64,000 bases of DNA from Enoplosus armatus (lineage: Eukaryota > Chordata > Actinopteri > Centrarchiformes > Enoplosidae): assembly GCF_043641665.1 (NCBI RefSeq), contig NC_092180.1:27963240-28027239 (forward strand), read 5' to 3'. Shown in pieces: positions 33,765 to 44,299 of this stretch (position 1 is its first letter; each line of letters starts with the position of its first letter). The notes beneath the pieces were generated by a model that made no database searches, had not been told where the DNA came from, and worked only from the letters and a program-made list of their open reading frames with translations. Made by a program: the position numbers and the translations under genes.

Positions 33765-33962
33765 CAGGGGTGGAGGAAGTATTCAGACCTTTTACGTAAC
33801 AATCACACAACATAACAACACTGTTACAAGTAAAAGTGCTGCATTTAGAATTTTAGAATGTAGGCCTACTTAATACTACTAAACAAAAAGGTTATTAATA
33901 CCTCAAACTTCTACTAGAGTACAATACGTATATGTATGGTACTCATTGACTTCACACCGCTG
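33765..33962 (+). mobile_element. hAT-like non-autonomous element (MITE), 198 bp
   Basis: It starts CAGGGGTGGAGGAAGTATTC and ends TTCACACCGCTG. The ends are imperfect inverted repeats of the type CAGTGGTGGAAGAAGT, abundant in fish. Interior words (CAGACCTTTTACGTAAC, GTTACAAGTAAAAGTGCTGC) match the same family as recalled. Flanks CTGTAGGT and CTGTGGAA agree at 5 of 8 positions, consistent with a decayed 8-bp target-site duplication, the hAT hallmark. No coding capacity. Confidence 0.6.
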
Positions 33963-34284
33963 CTGTGGAAAATACATTTTGATTTGAAGCAGCAGGTTTG
34001 GTACGTCAACTGTTTTCATTGTGTGTCTGTAAATGCTCATCCGTATGTGTGCGGGTCTCTTTATGAATCTCTTTCTATATAAGTCAGCTGCGTGTGTGTG
34101 TGTGCGCGTGTGCGTGTACGCGTCCGCGCTAAGTTTGTGTGTGAGCGCTTTGTGTGAGAAATGGTGTGAGAATGCGTCAAGGGGAGCATGTGTTAGCTCT
34201 GCTTCCAATATGAGGGGAAATCTGTGGCACATACCTCCGATATGACACAAGCCAAAGCGACATGACTCACCCATGCTATATTTG

Positions 34285-34545
34285 ATTAATAAAAACTACA
34301 GCCGGCGAAATGTGTTTCAAAACAACAGACCCGTCACCGAGGCGCGGCCCCGGCCTGGAGAGATGTAGCATCATATTGTTATCATTAAGGTACGGAGGCA
34401 AAATGTCGGCGCGCGGAGCTCGAAATCTGGCATGATCAGAAGTAATGCCGTCTGAATGTCACATTTGCGGTTAAATACGTCTTCGCTTTTCACTTTAGCG
34501 GGGCACATGATAATGCAGACGGGCCATTGTCCTGGAGAGGACGGC
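34285..34545. other. candidate conserved non-coding element
   Basis: Contains GCATCATATTGTTATCATTA, GGCATGATCAGAAGTAATGC, GTCACATTTGCGG and CATGATAATGCAG. Unique, ending at a (GT) run. Confidence 0.48.
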
Positions 34546-34550
34546 TGCCG

Positions 34551-34575
34551 TGTGTGTGTGTGTGTGTGTGTGTGT
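34551..34575. repeat. (TG)12 microsatellite
   Basis: Pure run between two candidate islands. Confidence 0.95.
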
Positions 34576-34589
34576 TTACTCCCTGCTGC

Positions 34590-34740
34590 TCCCGAATCTT
34601 ATAATAGGAATCTATGAATTTATAGCTCTCGCATGAATTTTACAGCTTCAAGAGAAAAGGTTCGCATTGATTAGCACTTTACAAGCCGATCAATTTTTAC
34701 AAACCCGCTTTGACCCGCTCGTCCCTTGCTCTGTTTCACA
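34590..34740. other. candidate conserved non-coding element
   Basis: Contains CTTATAATAGG, GAATTTATAGC, TGATTAGCAC and GCCGATCAATTTTTAC. AT-rich and repeat-free. Confidence 0.45.
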
Positions 34741-34901
34741 GGAAGCCAACCCCCGAGGTGAGAGGGAACGAGTAGTCGCTGGAAGAGGAAGAGGGGCGAT
34801 GTCGAAGGGGGGGGGCGGATTTAAGGGGAGCAAAGATGAACGCGAGACATAGAGAGAGAGAGAGCGTCTAATTCCTGTCGTACGAGCGCGACAGCAAGGG
34901 G

Positions 34902-34931
34902 CGATGATGGCGATGATGATGATGATGATGA
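34902..34931. repeat. (GAT)n trinucleotide repeat
   Basis: Imperfect GAT repeat of about ten units. Confidence 0.9.
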
Positions 34932-34979
34932 CGCGCTGATTACAGACAACCAGGCAGGATGAAGCGTCCTAACCCCCCG

Positions 34980-35850
34980 ACACACACACACACAAAGCAG
35001 ACATATCCCTCACTTGTACTTGTCATATGATCTCCCAGCACTCACTGACACACACTATAACAGCCCATCACCGTGAGAGATGGGGTGGCCACGCTCCTCC
35101 AGCTCCAGGAATAATGGCTTGCACCTGTTTACCATGTCACCTCTGTTTGCTAATTGTCTCCTTGAGCTACATAGAGAGGAATTGGCGGCGTCGTGGCTTT
35201 TTGACAGGCGGTGTGTGTGTGTGTGTTGGGGGGGGGGAAGGGGTATCCTTAAGTATTAGTATCCTTAGTTAATATGTGACGCAAACACTGGCGCCAAATG
35301 TGTTTTACGTTACGCAGCGCTGCCCAGTGCGCATGCTAATACCTGCGGGTGATTAGCATCGTCCCCAAAGTGAGAAAACAAGAACTTGGAGCCAGAGCCG
35401 CTCGGGCCAATGAGCGACCTTTGCGGTGGCATAGGGCCCCGTGGCCAGCAGAGGGGCCCCTAGAGAGAGAGAGAGGGGGGGGGGGGGGGGGGCTTTCTAT
35501 AGTAAGCATCACAATAAGCGTAGTGGTTATTAATTGAGTTGTTTATTTCAGCCAAATCGGCTGTAATCGGCAGCTGAGCGAGCCCGATCCTGAGCCGGTG
35601 TGTATGTACCCCCCCAAAAAAACTCACATTTGTCCGGACATGAAAAGAGAAGAGGCGCAAAGCACTAAAACCACAGGCGAGCGTTAGCCTCTTACGTTAG
35701 CCTTAGCCGCGGTATCTTGGCACTGACTACGCTGCAGTTGCTGACATGCCTACGCGCTGAATGCAATTAGCGTTGCGAGGGAAAGGGTTTTTTTTTTTTT
35801 GTTGTTGTCGCTGTGGATTTGTAATGAAGATTTTTTAAAAAAATGACTAT
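34980..35850. other. mixed stretch, poly-G at 35,475-35,492
   Basis: Includes a short CA run near 34980, a GT/poly-G mosaic near 35212-35238, and G18 at 35475-35492 preceded by (GA)n. The 35370-35460 portion is GC-rich and may be repeat-derived (GGGGCCCC words). No gene recognised. Confidence 0.45.
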
Positions 35851-36019
35851 GAAGAATTACCAAAACAGTATCCAGTGTGTATTGTGTGTGTTGTTATTTT
35901 GTGTCCCTGGGTCTAATTGTTCCTTGTTCCTTGTTTTGATTGTGGCAAACAAGGTGTTCTCAATGCTACGACGTTTTGTGACGAATGCTCGCTCACTGTC
36001 TTAACTGGAGCTCAGATGG

Positions 36020-36120
36020 TATAACTTAGGGTTGGCCAATATGACGATATATATATATTTATTTATTTACAGAAGAATTATTGTAGGCTATCGTGATATA
36101 TACCTTTACCGTGATAGATA
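36020..36120. repeat. decayed fish repeat with GATATAT core
   Basis: AGGGTTGGCCAATATGACGA followed by ATATAT and, 50 bases on, CTATCGTGATATATACC. This is the pattern of a fish repeat of the AGGGCTGG..AATATGG.CGATAT type. Short and eroded. Confidence 0.45.
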
Positions 36121-36143
36121 GAGATTGGTCCAAGACACACTTA

Positions 36144-36290
36144 AAATAGCTTAGCACAAAGGCTGGGGGGCAGGGGAAAACAGCTAGCCCAGCTCCTAGC
36201 CTTCCAACGACTCCAAAGCTGACCCATTTCCAAATTGTGTCTTCGGCAAGTTTAGGAAACAAGACATTGTTAATTAGCAACTAGTTAGTT
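36144..36290. repeat. second copy of the GGAATAGTTC-type fish repeat (middle part)
   Basis: AAATAGCTTAGCACAAAGGC then GGGGAAAACAGCTAGCCC match the middle section (TTAGCTTAGCATAAAGACTGG...GGGAAACAGCTAGCC) of the family also seen at 29364. Neither copy is complete. Confidence 0.55.
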
Positions 36291-36299
36291 CACACGCCT

Positions 36300-37330
36300 G
36301 AGATACTCGCTGACAAGCTGGATCCGGTTAGTCCTGTTAGGAGGTGTGTTTTTGCAGAGGTGGAAAACAAATGACATCGGTCTTTTCATTTAGCTCCTGG
36401 CACGTAAAACAAAAAAAAGTGTTTTTTCCCATTGACAAAACACACCGATTTTGCAGAGCCATCGCTGTCCGTCGCTTTTGCTTAGAGTGACGCATCCCAC
36501 TTCATCTTTAACGAGCTCCAAATTAATATTTCAGGCTAATCATCGTAATAGTTCTGCATCTGGACATCCAGTATTTGGAGCAAGTCGCTTATGAAACGAA
36601 GGTTGTAAAAGTAAGTAAGGCCACAGCTGTTGAACATTAATTAGGCTGCCGCCAAAAGAGCGTGGTGCAGTTACTTGAATATGTCGAAAGCTGAACCTGA
36701 GCAGATTCAAAAGAATTCAGAATTTGCAAAGCAGATTTGACGCTGGGCTCCAATCCGACAAAATGCTTTAAGACCCAAACCCTTTGCATGAGTCAGAGGC
36801 GTCTATTCGGGTGTCACTTTGTGACATCACCAACATATCCTGCAGGTCTCTCTGCTATCAGAGGTGCAAACATATGCGGCCTGACACCCAAGATAAAAAC
36901 ATTCTTAAACGCTACCATGAGTGCTCATTTTGCAGCCTTTGTCCCAAATGCTGTTCCACTGTCAAATCACATTTTCCTTTTTGGAATGGCAGGTCCTGTC
37001 CCCCAACACAACGTTCACTGTGGAAATAGGTGAAACCAAAGAAAAACGAAACTATGAAGCAATTTCATGGGACGTTTAACACACTGTACAGCGTGTCGCG
37101 GCATGGCGTGCCGTCTACTTGACAGCTGATGACATGTGTTCACTTAAAAACGCGAATAGTTCGCGTCCACTTGCAAAGTTCAGGTCAACGTGGCGTGGCA
37201 TTCATTCACCCTACACCCACCCACGCAACCAACGCGTCGCATCTCCGTGTAGTGCGGGTGCATGCGGGTATGCGTTGGCGCTTTGTGTGGTGGGGGCCTG
37301 CTGAAAGGCTGTCCGTTCATTGCGTCTGTC
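36300..37330. other. unique stretch, nothing recognised
   Basis: Balanced composition with few simple repeats. A frame at 36737-37033 is open but unrecognisable. GTGTCACTTTGTGACATC at 36811 contains a 5-bp palindrome around TTT. No gene seen. Confidence 0.35.
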
Positions 37331-37339
37331 TGGCTGGAA

Positions 37340-37500
37340 CTGGATTGTGAATAACTAGCTCTCCTCTGTAACTTTGATGTACTCCAGAGCGAGCCACTGA
37401 CCCACCGACAGATGCTGCAATGGGCAGCTCCCAGATATGAATGTCACGGCGGTGTGACCGAGAAGCATGGCACTGCTTAACAAGTGCACGCTCAATTGAC
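37340..37500. other. candidate conserved non-coding element
   Basis: Unique island with several CACTGACC/TGACC words, GGTGTGACCGAG and GCTCAATTGACTCC. It ends at a C-rich tract. Nuclear-receptor half-sites (TGACC) recur, but no ordered direct repeat is seen. Confidence 0.33.
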
Positions 37501-37864
37501 TCCCCCCACCCCCCACCCCCGGGATAAACAGAGATTTAAATGAAAACAAAAGATGCGCGCGCAGGTGTGTGAGTGTGACAGACACCTTTAATATCCTCTC
37601 CTTTCCCGTGATCAATCAGTGGGATCGTACCTGTGTGACTGCCGCCGTTCCAACGAATGCCGGATGTCAGGAAGAGCACCGACAGCTCCGCAGAAGGTGG
37701 GACGACGAGAGCCTGTAAACAAAGCACACACACCAGGAAATTCACAGCCATCCTGCATTTGAAGCTTGACAAGTTTGCAACACTGGCGACAGAAGAGAAA
37801 TACCCATTAAAATACCCCCCCCCCCCCCACATCTTTATTTTTCCCCAGGACTTCCTGTGAGGAC

Positions 37865-38040
37865 ATGATGTCATTTACAAATCCCTGAGTTATCTAACAA
37901 ATATATGAACTGTAATTGCTTGTGTATATCAATCTTTTACTCTTTCCATTTTGTTATTATTATTATTATTATTACTTTTTAATTTGACACTGTAATATCC
38001 AGTTTAAGATGAGGGGCACATGCACAAGGTTTATCATTTG
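37865..38040. other. weak candidate element plus (TTA)n
   Basis: GAACTGTAATTGCTTG and ATATCAATCTTTTAC, then a (TTA)7 repeat at 37953-37974, then GACACTGTAATATCC. Confidence 0.33.
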
Positions 38041-38044
38041 AGAG

Positions 38045-38880
38045 TTGAAATACAATTTTTGTGTGGTGGGGGTGGGGGGGGGGGCAGGAAGCTTTTGTTC
38101 TCATGAGCAGAGAACTGTGAGAGGAGCCTGCGCGGCACAGCGGAGGATGTTATCTGATCCAGCCTCGCTTAGCGGCAGAAAAATAATCAAGCCGACACAA
38201 AGTGCGCGCGGTGAAACACTGCCACTCCCTTTTAAAGTAGCAGGGAAGTTGGTGAGGGGCGTTTGGGCCGAGGCCTCGCAGAGACAGCAGCTGGCTTTGA
38301 CTCGCGACGTAGTGGAGGACGTATTTCCTAAAACCTGCAAAAAAAGTCGCGCAGCTTTGTTCTTTGTTGAAGAAGCTAATTTATCCATTTCTATGCAGCC
38401 GACTAAATCGCTCCTGGTTTACCTTTCTTTCTCTCTCTTTTTTATTTTTTTGGTGACATTTCGTTCAACGTTTGCTTGAATCTGCACAGGTGGTCATCGA
38501 CAAGATCTCGGCTTTCTGTGTTTACCCTCAATCTCGGGTGCTAAAAGTTCAATGCCGCGTTGCTTCCACCCAAAGACCGCCCGTTAGTCGCAGCGTGTTG
38601 TAGCGTTCTGTAGGTGGCGCTCTCTTCGGGGATTCATCGCCGCAACGCTGCACATTGTTACTTAAAAAGGAATATGGGCCCAACATGATTCACATGGCTA
38701 ATCTGGATGTGGAGAGGCAGCCAGGCATGGAGAAGCTGGCTCAGTCCTGCAACAGGGGGAGGGAGGGAGGGGTGTGTGGGGGGGGGGACACAGATGTGGA
38801 GGGTCTGCAGGAGGGCCACCCAGATCTACCCACCACTACTGTTTCAAAGGAGCGTCAACAGGAAAACTCACACTCACATG
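38045..38880. other. unique stretch, nothing recognised
   Basis: Short G tracts near 38067-38082 and 38778. A frame at 38045-38479 is open but not recognisable. No repeat family assigned. Confidence 0.35.
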
Positions 38881-38886
38881 CAGGGA

Positions 38887-39099
38887 ACACACACACACAC
38901 ACACACACGCGCTCACACACACAAAGCCACGACATTGCCTTAAGTCACAATCTAAATTGGCTCCCAAGGGCATACCGACTACCTTGTTCACCAAAGGCAC
39001 TGTGTATGTTTTCTGAGTGCTTAGCATATGCTGCCGTAACCTGAGATCTCTCTCTCTCTCTCTATGTCTCCCTTGCACACACACACACACACACACACT
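38887..39099. repeat. (CA)n, (TC)n and (CA)n microsatellites
   Basis: CA at 38887-38908, TC at 39047-39063, CA at 39076-39099. Confidence 0.93.
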
Positions 39100-39410
39100 C
39101 ACAGACACACGTACACAAACACACAATGTTGCTAGAAGTTGTTCTGTATTCTCCCTTTACGCGTTTCCCATCAGGCCCTTAATTAAATTCAAAATAGTTC
39201 ACATCTACCTATTAAACCATGTTGCACCAACCGCCCACCAGACAAACCTTGACAGAGACACAAATACCAGGGGTGAGGGTGGTGGTGGTGGTGGGGGTCC
39301 TCATAAAAAGACAACCTGTCTTTTTATAAGGAAAGAAAGTGGAAAGAAGAGGGGGGGGGGCTATGAGGAACTTCTCTCAGATCTCAAGAAATGAGGAATG
39401 TCACGGCTGC

Positions 39411-39505
39411 TTTTCATACTGCCGTATGGTACTGCCGTACTCGCGTATGAGGGGTAAACACGTCCGACTTCCCCCGCCACGTTTGACGACTCATGCGGAC
39501 GTGTT
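39411..39505. other. cluster of short perfect palindromes
   Basis: CATAC-TGCC-GTATG (39415-39428) is followed directly by GTAC-TGCC-GTAC (39429-39440), both with the loop TGCC. Then the 10-bp inverted repeat AACACGTCCG (39457-39466) / CGGACGTGTT (39496-39505) has a 29-base loop. Unexplained by any family I recognise. It could be a structured repeat or a protein-binding array. Confidence 0.5.
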
Positions 39506-40035
39506 GATAAAACAAGACTGATGAGGCGGCCGTCAGTTCGAACCCCCCCCCCAAAAAAAAAGACTCGAAAATGATAACGTCATTGTTGTTTTTCATGACC
39601 AAAAAAAAACAATGCGTACAGAGTCGTGAAAATGGCTCGCAAGCTACATTGGAAGGCAGATGTGGGCCGGTTGTTGTTCTACTGGAGTGGAAGGCCACAG
39701 CAAAAGCTACTGGCACATGATGGAAACCTGCTACATCTGTGATTTGATATCAACGCATACTGCGGAGTAATGGAAATAGCATAACATTTTAAGACAGTCT
39801 AACCTTTCCTGTGTTTACCTTATTAAAGAGTGTGTACCTTAACTGGTAGTTCAATACACATAGTGGGTGGGTGGGGGGGTGGGTGCAATGTGTATAAAGC
39901 CGGCAGTGTTTAAGCAGGCGAACAGTAAAGTAATAGGCAAGAGCAGTGAAGTGTTGATTCTACAAAAGATGTGGGAGGTGGGGGGGGGGGAATTGCACCT
40001 CGGTGCACACACATACAAACAAACACACATCCATG

Positions 40036-40042
<7 letters not shown>

Positions 40043-40079
<37 letters not shown>
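40043..40079. repeat. (CA)18 microsatellite
   Basis: Pure run. Confidence 0.96.
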
Positions 40080-40080
<1 letters not shown>

Positions 40081-40335
40081 CCTCCCCTTCCTCAATATAC
40101 TCCGCTGCCTGGCAGCCGAAGTTAACATTTTCAGAGAAAATATTCCTTGCCTCCAATAGTCCGATGTAATTCATTTTCCATCTCTGTTCATTAATCATTG
40201 TTAAAATTAGTGATCCATTTCTTCCACTCTGCCATCTGCACTCAGCTTCCTAACAAACATGACACCTCAGCGCATAATAAAAGCTGACAGCTACGAGGAG
40301 GCCTTTCCAAATAGCTTTCTGCATATGTGCACCTC
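40080..40335. other. candidate conserved non-coding element (strong)
   Basis: Contains GAAGTTAACATTTTC, GATGTAATTCATTTTCC, GTTCATTAATCATTG, AAAATTAGTGATCC, GCGCATAATAAAAGC and GCATATGTGC. One of the densest series of homeodomain cores in the window, with no coding signal. Confidence 0.55.
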
Positions 40336-40672
40336 CGCGACTTGATGCCGTTGTCTGACGAAAAAAAAGAAAAAGAAAAAGAAAAAGTAGGTTATTTAGG
40401 CCGCCGCCTGGAAGAGAGCGCGCATGTGCACCCCTCAAACATATCTGGACACGTGTGTACATTTCCACCGGTACACGAAACATTACGCTACGCAAGAGAT
40501 TTTTTAAAAAATCACACACAAAATGATCTCAGGACTCGCAGTGTCATGGGCACGCAGCAGCACATACACAAAAACAACAGATGTGCCTAATCTTCAACGG
40601 AATGTGCTACAATTCTGATAAGGAAGCTCTCCCCCATATTTCTCAGCAAAGGGGTAAAATGGTGGTGGTGGT

Positions 40673-40808
40673 GGGGGGGGGGGGGGGTGGCTTCTCTTCT
40701 GGAGCAGGGACGCCGACTCGGCCACGCCACGGGCTCCTTTGGGAGAGCAAGGCGGTGCGGGATGGACAGGGGGAGACAGTAAAGACGGGGGGGGGGGGGG
40801 GGGGGGGG
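40673..40808. repeat. two poly-G tracts (G15, G22)
   Basis: G15 at 40673-40687 after (GGT)n, and G22 at 40787-40808. Confidence 0.94.
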
Positions 40809-40924
40809 TTTGACTGCCCCTCTTGGGCCACCCGGGCCTCGTAAACACCTCCGATTCGCATAAAAACAAACTCCCCAGGTGCCCCGCAGACACCCGCTGG
40901 CCTGAACACGTGTATTCCAGTTTG

Positions 40925-40951
40925 CACACACACACACACACACACACACAC
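40925..40951. repeat. (CA)13 microsatellite
   Basis: Pure run. Confidence 0.95.
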
Positions 40952-41084
40952 TCATTTTACTGGGTTTAACGGCACATGCACTCTAATATCTGCGAGTCTA
41001 GCCGCGTTTCTGGGTTGAAGAAGCGAAGTAAACAGGTACAGCCACATCAGAAACACAGGGTACGGGGGAAATCTTTCACACTTT

Positions 41085-41195
41085 GCTTTCTGTCATCACT
41101 TATTGATGATCAAATGTGTTATTTATTGCATCGTCTCTATTATCACTGGATAACTTCTCCACCACAAACAAGTGTGAGATCGTAGGAAGATGCAT
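41085..41195. other. short candidate conserved element
   Basis: CACTTATTGATGATCAAATG, GTTATTTATTGCATCG and CTATTATCACTGG in about 80 bases. Repeat-free. Confidence 0.38.
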
Positions 41196-41315
41196 CAAAA
41201 ATATAATTCAAAAAAATTCACCAAGAATAAATCTGAATGCCACCCAAGCCTCTGTCTCTCTCTCTCTCACACACACAGCTTACTCACGGTACCTTCCCCT
41301 AGTATCTTGTTAACA

Positions 41316-41330
41316 CCCCCCCCCCCCCCC
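41316..41330. repeat. poly-C tract (C15)
   Basis: Uninterrupted run of 15 C. Confidence 0.94.
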
Positions 41331-41467
41331 ATCAAACTGTCCCTTCTCACATCCGCACACACACATATGCACACGATCACAAATGCGCACGCCCCCACAC
41401 ACACACGTTCGCATCTCACACTTAAACCTCAGCAATCCTGTGCTGCTGTAGCCCTCGGATTCTCTGC

Positions 41468-41469
<2 letters not shown>

Positions 41470-41504
<35 letters not shown>

Positions 41505-41696
41505 TCAGGATCCCTCCCTGGTGAGGTGTGTGTGTCTCTGCCCGAGGCACAGCACATTAATCTATATAATGCCCTCAAAGAGAAGGCTTTTCACACCGCT
41601 AACTGCCAAGGACTACGAGGGGCAGCGGCTGAGCCATGATTCAGCTGTTAGCCCAACTGGCGTCCCCGCGCACGCATACACTTGCACCCCCTTCCC

Positions 41697-41732
<36 letters not shown>
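41470..41732. repeat. two (CA)n microsatellites
   Basis: Pure runs at 41470-41502 and 41698-41732. Confidence 0.95.
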
Positions 41733-41734
<2 letters not shown>

Positions 41735-41828
41735 ATTTTAGCAAGAATACACACATACACCCTTCGCTGGCAAGAAAGACAACACAGACACCTTCGTGAG
41801 CTCACACAGGGACACACCGATTGACACG

Positions 41829-41900
41829 AGGGCCGGGTATCGAACCTCTATGCGTTTTTGGGATGCCTTATTGCTCGATCAGGAGGTTCTCGTGCGGCTC
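41829..41900. repeat. fragment of a fish interspersed repeat
   Basis: AGGGCCGGGTATCGAACCTC followed by TATGCGTTTTTGGGATGCC resembles a fish repeat of the GGGCCGGGTATCG...TTTTTTGG type. On the minus strand GGTTCGATACC matches a Pol III B-box, but no A-box or tRNA fold is found. Confidence 0.45.
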
Positions 41901-42019
41901 GCTGCACGTCTACGGTAAGAAACGGAGGATTTGAGAGGTTTAAACATGTTCCTGCTCCTCAGTGTGAGCCCTGGTCAGCATTGATCTGGTGTTGGCCACA
42001 TGAGTTAAAGCTCCAGGAT

Positions 42020-42440
42020 TGTGATTACACATATAAAAGTGTATACAGTAGCTGCAAAAGCCCACCCCCACCCCCCACCCCCACTGAAATACATGCAGCA
42101 GAAGCTGTTCTCCGTGCAGCACATCCCTCACCGTCAGCAGACGCTACGTGAGGAGGAGGCGATGGTTTACCGGCGTTACCTCGCAGGATTTCTGGGCTTC
42201 ACCATCCTCATATTTCAGACTCCAACCTCTTTGCCAGCGCGTGAAGTTGCCCGGTGCAGATTTAATATTCATTTGTTGCACGGAGGGCCACAAAACAGAC
42301 AGCTCGGAGCGGTGATTGGAGGGCCAGTGCTCAGAGACAGACGGCGAGCAGAAGAGCAGCTAAATCATCTTGACATTCACCAAGAAGTAGCCACACAGAA
42401 AGCTACTGCTGCTGTTAGTTCTCCCATCGACTAATTTGGT
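42020..42440. other. unique stretch, nothing recognised
   Basis: A 137-residue open frame (42021-42434) crosses it but resembles no protein and begins within C-rich sequence. GATTTAATATTCATTTG near 42260 is enhancer-like but isolated. Confidence 0.35.
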
Positions 42441-42488
42441 TCTACTTAACCCCTAAACACCCCATGCGCACGCACACACACGTGCGTG

Positions 42489-42514
42489 CACACACACACA
42501 CACACACACACACA
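42489..42514. repeat. (CA)13 microsatellite
   Basis: Pure run. Confidence 0.95.
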
Positions 42515-42574
42515 GAGAAGTGGATACAAGGCAAATAGAGGCTGACACACACATCTGCGCACACGCACTCGCCT

Positions 42575-42700
42575 CACAGTGACACATTTAATTCCAGGTT
42601 CTCGGCACATCTGAATTACAGCGGGCTGATGAGGGAGAGAGGGCCAGGCCCCTCCGGACTGATTAGCATCATTTAAGAAAGCCTTCCTTTTTCCTGCCCG
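42575..42700. other. candidate conserved non-coding element
   Basis: Contains ACACATTTAATTCCAGG, CTGAATTACAGC and GACTGATTAGCATCATTTAA (GATTA plus ATTA cores), then GAAAGCCTTCC. Confidence 0.45.
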
Positions 42701-42724
42701 CCTCAGCGACCCCCTCGCTCCCAG

Positions 42725-42747
42725 TCTCTCTCTCTCTCTCTCTCTCT
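42725..42747. repeat. (TC)11 microsatellite
   Basis: Pure run. Confidence 0.95.
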
Positions 42748-42789
42748 ATCACTCTCTGCCACTCGCCGGGGCGACCCACCCACCTCCCA

Positions 42790-43000
42790 GCCGAATATGG
42801 GTGGCATCCCCGCCAGCGCAAGTCAATATGGAGTACACTCATTTACATCTCACACAGGAGAGCGACTCAAGTGCCTGTGCCTCTGGGGCTATTTTATTCC
42901 TCCAAGTATGCATAGACGACTGCTTGTTAGCTTTAGATTCTGTTTTCTAAAAGTGTGGACAGAAGGACATAACTAATGCATATATACGTCAGGCGCCATA
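42790..43000. other. candidate conserved non-coding element
   Basis: Contains GCCGAATATGGGTGG, AGTCAATATGGAG, CTCATTTACATC, GGGGCTATTTTATTCC and GTTAGCTTTAGATTC. Unique, bounded by TC and T-rich runs. Confidence 0.45.
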
Positions 43001-43009
43001 TGATGCAGT

Positions 43010-43260
43010 TTTTTTCTGCCCATGTAGAGTAAATAAGACAGAGCCTGTTTTATTTGTGCATATTTCCCCCCGTCTAAATTATATAAGCCTTGCACATGGC
43101 TTAAAATTTTGTAAAGCTTTTCTCAAAATCCTACTTATGGTTGCCATTCTGTGCCAAAAAGTTCATCTGGCCTGTAAATTTAAGCATGGATTACAAATAT
43201 TCAAATCATGAGCTTACTGTTCAAATAAACATTTCCAACAGGGAGGGGAAAAGTTGCAAG
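43010..43260. other. candidate conserved non-coding element
   Basis: AT-rich island with TAAATTATATAAGCC, CTGTAAATTTAAGC, GGATTACAAATATTC and CAAATAAACATTTCC (forkhead-type TAAACA). Confidence 0.43.
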
Positions 43261-43324
43261 GCATACACTTTCAGCATAATTCCTCCTCTGGCACCTCCCC
43301 TCCCTTTGCTCCTAATAAAACAAC

Positions 43325-43364
43325 CACACACACACACACACACACACACAAAAAAAAAAAAAAA
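43325..43364. repeat. (CA)13 joined to poly-A
   Basis: CA run 43325-43351 continuing into A14. Confidence 0.95.
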
Positions 43365-43429
43365 GCAGAGGGGGTTAGGGGGCGGGGGACAAGAAATGCA
43401 AAAACAAAAGACAGAGTTAAAAGTTTGGC

Positions 43430-43580
43430 TTCTTCATTTACCGTGCGGCTGGATAAACAGCGTTGATGAAATATGTAATTAATGTAATTGTAACCACCTA
43501 TGCAATTACAGTCAGCCGGGTGGGCTCGGCCGTGGCCCCCGGTACACCCTGCCATAGGACAATAGGGCACCTTATTACAG
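43430..43580. other. candidate conserved non-coding element (strong)
   Basis: TATGTAATTAATGTAATTG (overlapping TAATTA and ATTAAT), then CTATGCAATTACAGTC, followed by a GC-rich half (GGCTCGGCCG). Closely spaced homeodomain sites. Confidence 0.5.
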
Positions 43581-43588
43581 TTTTAAAA

Positions 43589-43669
43589 AGGGGGAGGGAG
43601 GGAGGGAGAGGGGAGGGGAGGGGTTGGGGGGTAAAAAAAAAAGGGGAGGGTGGGGGGGGGTGAGGGAGG
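43589..43669 (+). repeat. purine-rich G-tract, quadruplex-forming
   Basis: About ten G runs of 3-8 within 80 bases, broken by A, TT and a poly-A stretch. It satisfies the G3+N1-7 four-run pattern many times on the plus strand. Confidence 0.85.
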
Positions 43670-43800
43670 CTTAAGCTGGTCAGCTGCTCACCACATGGTA
43701 GAAATAATAAGGACTGAAGTCACAATTATTTCAGCTTTGGTTTAGCTTCGCTGATCGCTGCACTTTATACCGGACAATACAAATACCTGACCGACTCCGA
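43670..43800. other. candidate conserved non-coding element
   Basis: Contains GGTCAGCTGCTCACC, GAAATAATAAGGAC and TCACAATTATTTCAGC. Clean island between the G-tract and the hAT-like repeat. Confidence 0.45.
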
Positions 43801-43871
43801 GGGGCTTGTGAACCGCGTCATCTGTGATGCACAAATGGAACGGCCAAATGCAATGTGTGAGGCCGAGCTCG

Positions 43872-44060
43872 CAGCGGTGGAGGAAGTGTTTGTGTCCTTT
43901 TTCCTACCACACTGTAAAAAAATATATATATATATGTATATATATATACTGCATCACAAGTAGAAGTACTGCTTTGAAAATTTCCCTCTGTAATGTTGGG
44001 GCCTACAAGCATCCAAAGTACAAACAGCTCAAATCTGTACTTGAATAAAAGTGAACTACA
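43872..44060 (+). mobile_element. second hAT-like MITE copy, eroded
   Basis: It starts CAGCGGTGGAGGAAGT, the same terminus as at 33765. Interior words CACACTGTAAAA, CATCACAAGTAGAAGTACTG and CTGTACTTGAATAAAAG fit that family. An (AT)n run has expanded inside (43920-43949). The right terminal repeat is no longer recognisable. Confidence 0.55.
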
Positions 44061-44299
44061 GTCAATGCTTTTACACTTTTATTTGATGTTTTTGTTTTTT
44101 TGTATTCTTACTATGCAGTATGACCGCCTCCTCACACGCTAACCTGCAAACACCACCATCTCAGGTTAAAACCGGCCAGTCCTGGTCCCACGTTATAGAC
44201 AGCCACACATTGCGTTGTATGTACAAACGTACAGTGACCTGGGTACAGACGAGTCCGGAATTCCGGGTTGAGGCGCAGGCCGCTATCCAGGCCCGCTCG

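Noticed and set aside
38950..39235. Possible LINE reverse-transcriptase tail words (LNWLP near 38955, IKFKIV near 39187)
   Set aside because: The two fragments are separated by unrelated microsatellite sequence and are too short to support a retrotransposon.
41829..41860. B-box-like GGTTCGATACC on the minus strand
   Set aside because: No A-box, cloverleaf or acceptor stem; better explained by an interspersed repeat fragment.
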